A program made the position numbers and the translations under genes. A stretch of DNA of 11,028 nucleotides from Candidatus Cloacimonadota bacterium (lineage in GTDB: Bacteria; Cloacimonadota; Cloacimonadia; JGIOTU-2), in assembly GCA_014384665.1 (NCBI GenBank), contig JACNFI010000415.1, positions 1 to 11,028 of the forward strand. The letters run 5' to 3'. The stretch's first letter is position 1; each line of letters begins with the position of its first letter. Below are positions 1 through 7,613 of this stretch, in pieces. The notes beneath the pieces were generated by a model. It ran no database searches. It was given only the letters and a program-made list of their open reading frames with translations, and was not told where the DNA came from.

Positions 1-3000
1 TGTGATTAAAGGTAACCAAAGTGCCTACTTCACTAATATCAATCCAGTTATATGCTGGTCCACCAGTTTCATCTGAATCTTCCCATACATAACCATAAGC
101 ATCAGGTCCTCCACTATCCCTTTCATATTGATAATCCTTTTCTATTAAAAATATTAAATTAGATTCTCCAAGATTACTGATTGATAGAATATCACTCTCG
201 GTTTGACCTGCAAGGAGATAGAAGTTAAATTCTTCAGGGGTAAAATGTGCTATTGGTGGTCCAGGAAAACCAATTGATGGGAAGATAATATAATCTATCC
301 AGGCGCAATCACTACCAGTACTGACAGATCCGTCCTTTGTGTATTTCCAGGTAAAAGTATGATTACCAACATTAACTGAATAAGATATCTCTCCCCATCC
401 AACTGTTCCTGACCAAGCTCCTTGCTGAACACCATCAATGTAAAATCTCAGATAATCCCAATTTCCTTCTGATGATACTCTACGATAGAAAGAAATATCA
501 CTAACAGAGGCAATATCAAAATTTATTGATAGTTCCGAATTCTGATTATGACTTATTGTCCCAGATTTAGCACAATAAGATCCTTCATAAGGATTCTCAG
601 TCACAACTATCCAATTCGCATTTCCTCCTTGTATCCAATCATAATTGGAAAAATTCCCTGTTTCAAAATCTTCAATAGAAAGAGCGATAAAAATCACAAA
701 CTCACCACTATTAGTATAATCATATTCTGCTACAATATCCCAGTTTATAACAGCACTATGCCCCACAGGTGTATACATATCAGCTGTTACATTAAATACA
801 GCAGTTTCTGTTTGACCAGCAGGAAATGACCCAAAATCAAAAGAATCTGAATTTATTGTAAGATAACCATCCTCAGTTGATATAGATACTACTGCAGAGT
901 ATGCATCAGCACCACCATTATTTTCAAATGAAACGAATATATCAGCTGTCTCTCCTGGGTCTAAGATGTTATTATCTCCATCATTTACAAATACACTGCT
1001 AAATTCAATATCCGGGGCATTTACTACTAATCCAAAATAAAGATTCCAGTTATCTTCATTACTTACAACTTCAAATTGAAATGAGACAATGTGTCCATCT
1101 GGACAGTTTTCTGCTACTGAAAAACTAAAATCTGTAAGATTTACTCCTGAACCTCCTCCAGGAATATTATCATAATTAGAACTATTTGATGTGATTGTAA
1201 TATATGTATCAGGGCTGGAAAGCAAAGCATAAACTCCTGTTGCTGGATTCTCACCTATATTGTTTAAAGCGATGTCCAAATTTACATCTTCCGCATAATC
1301 AACAAGTCCATTTCCATTTTCATCATTTATTCCGATTCCTCCTAAGATAATGTACGGTTCTTCAAATGGAATTGGTGGACCTGTAAATAATAGAGCCATC
1401 TCATCTTCTAAAACCTTTGCCGCTGTTGGATAGTCGTTGTTATATGTATATCCCAATCCTATTGTTGCATCTGCCTTTTCTATGCCAACTGTTGCATAAT
1501 GTCCACCTGTATAATTAGGTGAACCACCACTTTGGTCAACATTGTTCACAGTATGATACTGAATCTTTATCTCTCCATCATTCAAAGAAGTGGGATAGTA
1601 ATTAGGGTCGTAGAGTATCACTTCAAAAGTCTCAAAAGAACCATCATATTTATTTTTTACTCTTGACCATTCTATAACAAAGTAGTGAGCTCCAATGTCA
1701 TAATAATAATATGCATTACCTCCCCCCATATACAAATCATCCCAGAATGGAGCAATCATAGGGCTTGGACCCATTGGACCTGGTATTGGCCAGTTCCTGA
1801 AGGTCGCTTGCTCTGTCTGACCCATTGCTATCCAGCCATTTGAACAAACTGTAATCTCATTATAATCCTCTCCATAAAATCTAAATACAAAAGGAAGTGA
1901 TAATATCTCAATATCTTCTTGATTCGCTCCATTATCATTCAAGGGAATCAGAGTTCCTGAACCTCCATAACTGGGGTCTATCTCTATCCATTGATATACA
2001 GGCACATTATAGTAATCTGTATCTCCATCATCATAGCAGTAATAACCATATTCATCAGGTCCAAGTGGGTCTGTTACAGTTACTTCACCAACCTCAAGCA
2101 TAAAACTAACTGTATCATTATAACCATCTGCATTATATAAATGTAAGTCCACAACTATCTGACTGCCAGGAATAATCTGTGTGTTTGCTGTTAATTCAAA
2201 CCGATTGCTGTTATTTGTTGCTTGACCGCCTGCAGAAATATTGCCAAAATATCCAAGAGAATCTTCTATTGTTAGCCTGTTGTCAGAACACATTAGTGTT
2301 CCATTTACACCATCTGCAGCAACAGAACCGATATTTTCAACGGTAACCTTAAGCTCTGCTGTCTCTCCAGGGTCCAAAATCCCATTCCCTCCATCTACTA
2401 CTGAATAACTCTTTGCATGAAGATACGGTCCCTCAACCGTTAAATAAAACTTTCCTGTCCATTCATTGCTAATTGCATCCTGGATAAGAAGATTGAACTC
2501 AACCTCTGTCCCTCCTAAACAGGAAGGCTCTATTGCAATATCAAAATCATCTGTTGGCAATGCAATATCACCAGAACTTATATTACCATACTCTTCATAA
2601 TTATCATTAACTGTTATCCATTCGTTCTCAGTAGAAATCTCAGCATTAACAGAGGGTGCTGTTTGTATGCCAAAGTTCTTGAGAGATACTATCAGCTCTA
2701 TATTCTCTCCAGGATTCAGATTGCCATCATCATTTCCTGATGAAGTTCCAAAGTTATCATCATCAATATCTACATTATTATAATTCACTGAATAATCTTG
2801 CTGAATTATCTCAAAATTACCTAAATGCGGTATGAAATTATGCTTTGTCGCTGTTAAAGTAACATCACCTGTGTTAACAGCTTCAAATGGAATAATTACA
2901 ATACCATCTTCATCAGTAAAACCAGTAGAGAAAATCTCGTCATCTCCCTTTAATGCTGTAACCCATACTCCAGATATAGGGACACCTAATGCATCTTCTA

Positions 3001-4783
3001 CAGAAACCTCAATATAATTACTGCCAAAAGGAATTGTTGAGGGATAGGTTACTATCATCTCTGCAGGAATATCTGTCCAGACTTCCATTCCAGGGTCACC
3101 CATAAGATTATTCCAGTAAGAATAAATCGCAACATGTTCTGGGTCGTCTGGAAAGCAGTTGTATAGATTTAATTTGCCATGTGCAAGTGCTCCACCCATA
3201 TTGTAAGTCTCTTCTACAAATATACCATAATAAATTCCACTGGATACTGGATTATTAAAACGAGTATGTGTTCCAGATGTTGCTGTCCCAATAGCAGCAA
3301 TCGCACCTTTGGGTGTGGTCGGAGAACCAGCCCTTAAAAATGCCTCTGTCGTTCCTGTTGTACCATGAAAATTACCTGTCCCACAGGTTAGTGTAACCAC
3401 AACTGGAAGCATAAAGCCATTATTTAATGAATATGTCGTGCTGTTACTCCATCCACTCATCCCTATCCAACCACGATAGTTAAAAAAACTAACACCATTA
3501 TTTACTGCATTTACCATTTGTGAAACAGAAGGCTGTGATCCATATAATTCAGTAAAACTGTAATCATTTGTAGCTAACATCAGTTCCTTGATATACTTAT
3601 TCGTGATTATACAACTCTGTCCAGAAGGAGAGGTGTCCCCTACAAGCAATACACTCTTATACCAATCAGTATCTTCCATATATGGTTCTTTCTCATAATG
3701 CAGTATCTTATTAACTATTGTTTGAAGTTCTGAGACTGAACCGAACGAAAGTCGTCCAATAAACGCATCTGATAGAATATCATTCCCTTCCAGTTGTGTA
3801 TAAGGATGGTCACCTTCACCATTATACCAGGACCAGTACTCAAACCAGGTTGGAATTGTAAAACTGCCAGAAGCATCTCCTACTAAACAGATAAATTCAG
3901 GTGGATTCTCCCAATTATCATAAGCATTCTGTATGTAATTCTTTATAGATGTATTTGAACTCCCTGTCTCTGAAGTGCTTGCTGATACAACATCAAAACC
4001 CTTCTGATGCTTCCAATCTATGAGAGCTTGTAGATATGTCTCTACATAATAATTGTCAGGATAGATAAAAAGATAACTACCATGTTGATAATCATCTCTT
4101 CCTGAAATATAATCGTAATTAATTATTGCTGACCTGTAAAGTGACTCAAAACTCCTTGATATCTTGCTATGCCTGGTTTTTATATTCTCAGCATTTCCAT
4201 CTCTTTCATATCTGATATCCAATTCAATGTCCTTTATAATTCGTAATTCCTTTGTCCCTGGATTGTATTGAAATGGATTTACTGTAATACTTACTACTCG
4301 GAAATCTCTCATTATCCCTGGTGTGCCTATTTCTGCTATCTTTGATGGAAAGAACTCGTCACTTAGATAAAATTCATCATCCTTTGCGAATTGAGATTCA
4401 GGTTTATCTTTGCTCTGTAATGATTGACCTGGATAGATATTCATTTCTGTCAATATCTCATCTTCATATCCTAAAACTTCAATAGATATAGAGCCTTCAT
4501 CTGGAATAGCTATCAAACGGCTTATTCTCGGTAGTTCAGGCTTTCCAACTTCAGTAAACCATCCCTCATTTGCACAACTAATCCTTTGATATTCCTCTCC
4601 TTCTTGGACTATAGTTTCTTTCTCATAACCTGAGAGTGAAAATTGCAATTCTGTTGAATTCCTATCGGATTTTGTGCATTCAAACAATCGCTTACCTGAA
4701 TTGCCTATAATCTCTACATATTTACCAAATAACATATTTGTAAGTAATAATGTAATTATTGCTGTTATTGATATTTTTCTCAT
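1..4783 (-). CDS. Gingipain-like C25 family cysteine peptidase, large modular surface/secreted protein (C-terminus outside window)
   Basis: The frame is open from ATG 4783 to base 1 (1594 codons, no stop), so the 3' end is missing. AAAGGA lies 8 bases before the ATG. Residues 1-20 are a signal peptide: Met-Arg-Lys, then a hydrophobic run ending near LFG. Residues about 25-215 resemble a C25 propeptide. Residues about 237-570 are the peptidase domain, from YLFIYPDN (237) to MGDPGMEVW (561). It includes NYRGW (Trp439) and LTCGTGNF (Cys467, expected nucleophile). Residues 572-660 are Ig-like. Four DPGE-type motifs follow near 690, 804, 1162 and 1275, each starting a CARDB-like beta-sandwich. Residues 910-1136 form an inserted all-beta domain, and a second copy starts near 1561. 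Residues 1368-1500 look like a MAM or galactose-binding-like domain. In this family the role is extracellular proteolysis, exported by Sec and often type IX secretion; any sorting domain would lie beyond base 1. The usual catalytic His is not in its normal place. Family call is firm; activity is uncertain. Confidence 0.9.
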   Translation of the reverse strand, partial: MRKISITAIITLLLTNMLFGKYVEIIGNSGKRLFECTKSDRNSTELQFSLSGYEKETIVQEGEEYQRISCANEGWFTEVGKPELPRISRLIAIPDEGSISIEVLGYEDEILTEMNIYPGQSLQSKDKPESQFAKDDEFYLSDEFFPSKIAEIGTPGIMRDFRVVSITVNPFQYNPGTKELRIIKDIELDIRYERDGNAENIKTRHSKISRSFESLYRSAIINYDYISGRDDYQHGSYLFIYPDNYYVETYLQALIDWKHQKGFDVVSASTSETGSSNTSIKNYIQNAYDNWENPPEFICLVGDASGSFTIPTWFEYWSWYNGEGDHPYTQLEGNDILSDAFIGRLSFGSVSELQTIVNKILHYEKEPYMEDTDWYKSVLLVGDTSPSGQSCIITNKYIKELMLATNDYSFTELYGSQPSVSQMVNAVNNGVSFFNYRGWIGMSGWSNSTTYSLNNGFMLPVVVTLTCGTGNFHGTTGTTEAFLRAGSPTTPKGAIAAIGTATSGTHTRFNNPVSSGIYYGIFVEETYNMGGALAHGKLNLYNCFPDDPEHVAIYSYWNNLMGDPGMEVWTDIPAEMIVTYPSTIPFGSNYIEVSVEDALGVPISGVWVTALKGDDEIFSTGFTDEDGIVIIPFEAVNTGDVTLTATKHNFIPHLGNFEIIQQDYSVNYNNVDIDDDNFGTSSGNDDGNLNPGENIELIVSLKNFGIQTAPSVNAEISTENEWITVNDNYEEYGNISSGDIALPTDDFDIAIEPSCLGGTEVEFNLLIQDAISNEWTGKFYLTVEGPYLHAKSYSVVDGGNGILDPGETAELKVTVENIGSVAADGVNGTLMCSDNRLTIEDSLGYFGNISAGGQATNNSNRFELTANTQIIPGSQIVVDLHLYNADGYNDTVSFMLEVGEVTVTDPLGPDEYGYYCYDDGDTDYYNVPVYQWIEIDPSYGGSGTLIPLNDNGANQEDIEILSLPFVFRFYGEDYNEITVCSNGWIAMGQTEQATFRNWPIPGPMGPSPMIAPFWDDLYMGGGNAYYYYDIGAHYFVIEWSRVKNKYDGSFETFEVILYDPNYYPTSLNDGEIKIQYHTVNNVDQSGGSPNYTGGHYATVGIEKADATIGLGYTYNNDYPTAAKVLEDEMALLFTGPPIPFEEPYIILGGIGINDENGNGLVDYAEDVNLDIALNNIGENPATGVYALLSSPDTYITITSNSSNYDNIPGGGSGVNLTDFSFSVAENCPDGHIVSFQFEVVSNEDNWNLYFGLVVNAPDIEFSSVFVNDGDNNILDPGETADIFVSFENNGGADAYSAVVSISTEDGYLTINSDSFDFGSFPAGQTETAVFNVTADMYTPVGHSAVINWDIVAEYDYTNSGEFVIFIALSIEDFETGNFSNYDWIQGGNANWIVVTENPYEGSYCAKSGTISHNQNSELSINFDIASVSDISFYRRVSSEGNWDYLRFYIDGVQQGAWSGTVGWGEISYSVNVGNHTFTWKYTKDGSVSTGSDCAWIDYIIFPSIGFPGPPIAHFTPEEFNFYLLAGQTESDILSISNLGESNLIFLIEKDYQYERDSGGPDAYGYVWEDSDETGGPAYNWIDISEVGTLVTFNH

Positions 4784-4791
4784 GATATGAT

Positions 4792-4797
4792 TCCTTT
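4792..4797 (-). promoter_or_regulatory. Ribosome binding site of the C25 peptidase gene
   Basis: On the minus strand AAAGGA precedes the ATG at 4783 by 8 bases. This fixes the start, because the signal peptide begins directly at that methionine. Confidence 0.7.
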
Positions 4798-5031
4798 CTT
4801 AATTTAATTTTAATTATTGAGTTCACTAACACCAAAGGTAGACAGGTTAAAAGTCATATTTCCAATGGATCTTCACCAGAACTGGCTCTTCCAGCTATAT
4901 GGTGCTTTTGTAAATTTTTGACATGATTTTTTTAATGTAATTGTTTTCATAATCGGATAAAAATATAAAAATTTTCCATTTTTTAATCTTTTTATTAAAC
5001 TTATTTATGAGTTCACTATAAAAACCCGCGA

Positions 5032-5156
5032 TCCCCAATTAAATTGGGGACACCCCGTTAGATACTCTTGTCCCATCCCGATTTACCTGTCCTGTGAAAT
5101 CTCTCTTTTCTATTTCACTTGGGATCGGGACATTATTCTATCTAACGGGGCAGGCA
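5032..5156. repeat. Nested palindromic intergenic element, long copy (AACGGGGCAGGCA family)
   Basis: The element opens with the perfect 19-base palindrome TCCCCAATTAAATTGGGGA (5032-5050). A long hairpin follows: outer arms CCCCGTTAGATA (5053-5064) and TATCTAACGGGG (5139-5150) pair perfectly. Inside them, ATCCCGAT near 5075-5082 pairs largely with ATCGGGA (5124-5130). Innermost, GTGAAAT (5094-5100) pairs with ATTTCAC (5112-5118). It ends in GGGGCAGGCA (5147-5156). Elements at 8944-9006 and 10925-10987 share the general plan (short hairpin, CACCCC, inverted arms, AACGGGGCAGGCA), but their inner part is much shorter. This is a REP- or MITE-like non-coding repeat; its function is unknown. Confidence 0.75.
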
Positions 5157-5221
5157 CGAAATACCCGAAAATGGTTCATGTAAATCCAGTAATATCCGTA
5201 TGTATTTTTAGCGTATTTTCC

Positions 5222-5246
5222 ACCAGAGGTGGATCTATCCTCTGGT
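5222..5246. repeat. Short inverted repeat (hairpin)
   Basis: ACCAGAGG (5222-5229) and CCTCTGGT (5239-5246) form a perfect 8-base stem with a 9-base loop. The flanks GTATTTTCC before and GGGAAATAC after could extend it imperfectly. There is no T-run after it, so it is not a classical terminator for either neighbour. It is probably another intergenic repeat unit. Confidence 0.5.
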
Positions 5247-5362
5247 ATGACGCGGGAAATACCTTTTTGGATTGGACTCATATAATCATTTTATAATTCT
5301 ACATTTTTTTCGTCAATAAGATTACAACTTTTTTGTAAATGTTATGAGTGATTCTCAAAATC

Positions 5363-5392
5363 TTGACATTAAATAAAATTAAAAACTAATTA
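5363..5392 (+). promoter_or_regulatory. Candidate sigma-70-type promoter of glyS
   Basis: A perfect TTGACA (5363-5368) is followed after 18 bases by TAATTA (5387-5392), an acceptable -10. Transcription would then start near 5399, only a few bases before the glyS ATG at 5402. That fits the lack of any Shine-Dalgarno sequence there (TACCATTTCTT precedes the ATG). The -35 is strong and the -10 only fair, and AT-rich sequence can produce such matches by chance. Confidence 0.45.
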
Positions 5393-5401
5393 CCATTTCT
5401 T

Positions 5402-7483
5402 ATGAATAGAAATAAATATCTTTTTGAAATAGGTGTAGAAGAGTTGCCTGCCGGTTATATCCAACCAGCAATTGATTTTATGGTCAATTATTTTGACAAT
5501 CAACTTCATAATCATAAGATAAAATTTGAAAGCATTGAAAAGTTTTCCACTCCAAGACGGCTTGCTCTTATTATTCGTGGACTTCCAAGTGGACAAAAAG
5601 ATAGCCAAAAAGAAATCATCGGACCACCAAAAAAAATTGCTTATGATTCAAAAGGAAATCTTAATCAGGTTGGATTGGGATTTCTGAAAAAGCAAAACCT
5701 TTCTGAAAACGATATAACAATCAGAAAACTGGAAAAAGGTGAATATCTCTCTGCAGTAAAAATTATCAAAGGCAAAGCAACAGAAGAAATTCTAAAACAA
5801 ATTTCTATTGAAATAATTGGCAAAATCCCTTTTCCCAAAACAATGCGATGGTCAGAAAACAATATTTCTTTTGCGCGACCAATTCGCTGGATTGTTGCGA
5901 TTTTCAACCAAACTGCCCTGACATTCAAAATCGGTGAAATCAACAGCAATTGTTATAGTTTCGGAAATAGATTTGAAAATCTTCATAATAAATTCAAAAT
6001 AAAAAATATTGACGAATACAAATCTGAATTAGAAAAGCATTTTGTCATTCCTGACAGAGAGAGAAGAAAAGAAATTATTCTTGAACAACTTAGCAAAACT
6101 GCATCAAAAGTAAATGCAATTCCCACAGAGGATTCTCAATTGGTTGAAACCGTTACTGATTTAGTTGAATACCCATCTCCTGTTTTAGGAGAATTTGATA
6201 AAGATTTCCTGAATCTTCCTGCCGAAGTGCTGATAACCACACTTTCTGAAACCCAGAAGTGCTTCTCCATTCTGGACAAAAAAGGTTATTTGCTCCCATA
6301 TTTTATTTGTATTGCAAACAGCAATCCAAAAACAATAGACAAAGTAAAATATGGAAACGAACGAGTGATAAATGCACGACTTTCAGATGCAAAATTCTAT
6401 TTTGAAACTGATAAAAAAACCAAACTCATAAATCGCATTGAAAACACAAAAAAAACTACTTTTCAGAAAGAACTTGGCTCATTTTTTGATAAAACAGAGC
6501 GGATGAGAAAACTTGGCAAATTTCTCGCAAAAATTCTGAATTACGACTCCAAAAAAATTGATAGAGCGAGCCAGCTTTCCAAAACAGATTTGACAACCCT
6601 GATACTTGGTGAAAAGGAATATACAAAACTTCAAGGATTTATGGGCTCGCAATATGCCCTGAATGACAAAGAAGATAAAGAAGTCGCAAAAGCAATCTTT
6701 GAACAATATCTGCCACGATACAAAGACGATATTCTGCCTGAGACTCAAACCGGTGTGGCTTTATCGTTAACTGATAAGATGGATACAATTTGCGGTTGCT
6801 TCTCAATAGGACTAATTCCAAGCGGCTCAAATGACCCACTTGCCCTGCGAAGAGCAGGAAATGGAATCATCAAAATTCTGGATAAACAGAATCTATCAAT
6901 CCAATTAAATCATTTTATTGAGAAATCTCTTGAATCCTTTGAGAAAATTGCAAAATCCCAAAAATCTGTTGCAACTGAATTGTTTAATTTTTTCAGCCAG
7001 AGGATTAAAAAGCATCTTGAAAAATACAAGATTAATTATGATATAATTGACGCAGTAATGTCAAGCGGATTTTTTGATATTCCAGATTTAATAATTCGTG
7101 CAAAAAATCTGCAAAACTTCAAATCACACGAAGATTTCCGTAAACTTATAATCGGATTTAAGCGAGTAACAAACATCCTATCAGATTCAGAAATACAAGC
7201 AGAACTTGACATAAAACTTTTTCAAGAAAATGAGGAAAATGCCCTTTATCAAAAAATGATGAAAATAGTCCCAAAATACAATAAAAGTGTAGATGAAAAA
7301 AATTATAAAAAAAGTTTTGAAATATTAGTTTCGCTAAAAGATGATATTGATATCTTTTTTGATAATGTTATGGTAATGGTGGATGACAAAAAAATTAGAG
7401 AAAATCGTATGGCGTTGCTAAGAATGATTAACAAGCATTTTTTGAAAACTGCTAATTTATCAAAGATAGTATATGAAATTTAG
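5402..7483 (+). CDS. glyS: Glycyl-tRNA synthetase, beta subunit
   Basis: This is the beta chain of the two-subunit bacterial glycyl-tRNA synthetase. With GlyQ (alpha, which holds the aminoacylation core) it charges tRNA-Gly in the cytoplasm; beta mainly supplies tRNA binding. The 693 residues match the family's usual length of about 690. Recognisable motifs run in order: FEIGVEELPAG near the N-terminus, TPRRLA (50-55), ARPIRW (158-163), GNERVINARLSDAKF mid-protein, LTDKMDT and DPLALRR (478-484), and FFDNVMVMVDD (652-662) in the C-terminal anticodon-binding region. The ATG at 5402 places the conserved N-terminal motif correctly, although no Shine-Dalgarno is visible. No glyQ lies beside it: upstream is a spacer and a divergent peptidase gene, downstream an aminotransferase. 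The ORF is intact and codon use looks like its neighbours. Identification is very secure. Confidence 0.97.
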   Translation: MNRNKYLFEIGVEELPAGYIQPAIDFMVNYFDNQLHNHKIKFESIEKFSTPRRLALIIRGLPSGQKDSQKEIIGPPKKIAYDSKGNLNQVGLGFLKKQNLSENDITIRKLEKGEYLSAVKIIKGKATEEILKQISIEIIGKIPFPKTMRWSENNISFARPIRWIVAIFNQTALTFKIGEINSNCYSFGNRFENLHNKFKIKNIDEYKSELEKHFVIPDRERRKEIILEQLSKTASKVNAIPTEDSQLVETVTDLVEYPSPVLGEFDKDFLNLPAEVLITTLSETQKCFSILDKKGYLLPYFICIANSNPKTIDKVKYGNERVINARLSDAKFYFETDKKTKLINRIENTKKTTFQKELGSFFDKTERMRKLGKFLAKILNYDSKKIDRASQLSKTDLTTLILGEKEYTKLQGFMGSQYALNDKEDKEVAKAIFEQYLPRYKDDILPETQTGVALSLTDKMDTICGCFSIGLIPSGSNDPLALRRAGNGIIKILDKQNLSIQLNHFIEKSLESFEKIAKSQKSVATELFNFFSQRIKKHLEKYKINYDIIDAVMSSGFFDIPDLIIRAKNLQNFKSHEDFRKLIIGFKRVTNILSDSEIQAELDIKLFQENEENALYQKMMKIVPKYNKSVDEKNYKKSFEILVSLKDDIDIFFDNVMVMVDDKKIRENRMALLRMINKHFLKTANLSKIVYEI

Positions 7484-7593
7484 CCACGAATCCCCAATTA
7501 AATTGGGGACACAAAAACACACGAAAATAAGCTTTTCTATATAATCTCTTATTTTATTATTTTCTTTTGTGAATTTTTGTGTGATTTTGTGGC
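7483..7593. repeat. Imperfect inverted repeat of GCCACGAA type, starting in the glyS stop codon
   Basis: The left arm starts with GCCACGAA at 7483, sharing the G of the glyS TAG stop, and continues after an interruption as CACAAAAACACACGAAAAT. The right arm ends in TTTTGTGGC (7585-7593) and contains TTTTTGTGTG, pairing imperfectly with the left arm. The loop is AT-rich. GCCACGAA-type repeats in spacers are familiar from FCB and related genomes. It fills the glyS-aminotransferase gap and, as RNA, would fold behind glyS; it lacks a clean terminator stem with T-run. Confidence 0.65.
7491..7509. repeat. 19-base perfect palindrome, second copy, lying inside the GCCACGAA repeat
   Basis: TCCCCAATTAAATTGGGGA is identical to 5032-5050, and both are followed by CAC. 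Here it interrupts the left arm of another repeat: removing it joins GCCACGAA to CACAAAAACACACG, which resembles the uninterrupted copy at 8796. It therefore looks like a small mobile or copied unit nested in another repeat. Confidence 0.65.
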
Positions 7594-7601
7594 AAAATAA
7601 T

Positions 7602-7605
7602 GGAG
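7602..7605 (+). promoter_or_regulatory. Ribosome binding site deciding the aminotransferase start
   Basis: GGAG lies 8 bases before ATG 7614. The alternative upstream GTG at 7569 would add 15 residues read from the repeat's right arm (MNFCVILWQNN...) and has no such site, so 7614 is preferred. Confidence 0.75.
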
Positions 7606-7613
7606 AAAAAAAA

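Larger units (their letters stand above)
4784..5401. other. Divergent intergenic region between the peptidase gene and glyS
   Basis: This 618-base stretch separates two divergent genes and has no credible ORF. It holds the peptidase ribosome binding site, a 10-base direct repeat GAGTTCACTA (4819-4828 and 5009-5018), a nested palindromic repeat (5032-5156), a smaller hairpin (5222-5246) and a candidate glyS promoter (5363-5392). The peptidase leader (minus strand, about 4784-4900) contains the palindrome CCAGTTCTGG but matches no riboswitch I can recognise. No convincing promoter for the peptidase could be picked out. Confidence 0.7.

Noticed and set aside
548..3017. Plus-strand ORFs of 61-93 codons at 548-829, 1897-2103 and 2832-3017
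   Set aside because: They lie antisense inside the continuous peptidase frame, which has clear domain motifs. Their translations look low-complexity and match nothing recognisable.
4833..4840. TACCTTTG on the minus strand, matching the Bacteroidetes TAnnTTTG promoter element
   Set aside because: No matching -33 TTG element lies at the right distance, and the organism is probably not a true Bacteroidetes member.
4855..4900. Minus-strand leader stretch reading as EEPVLVKIHWKYDF in one frame
   Set aside because: It is bounded by stops within about 15 codons, has no start codon or ribosome site, and cannot be supported as a gene or gene remnant.
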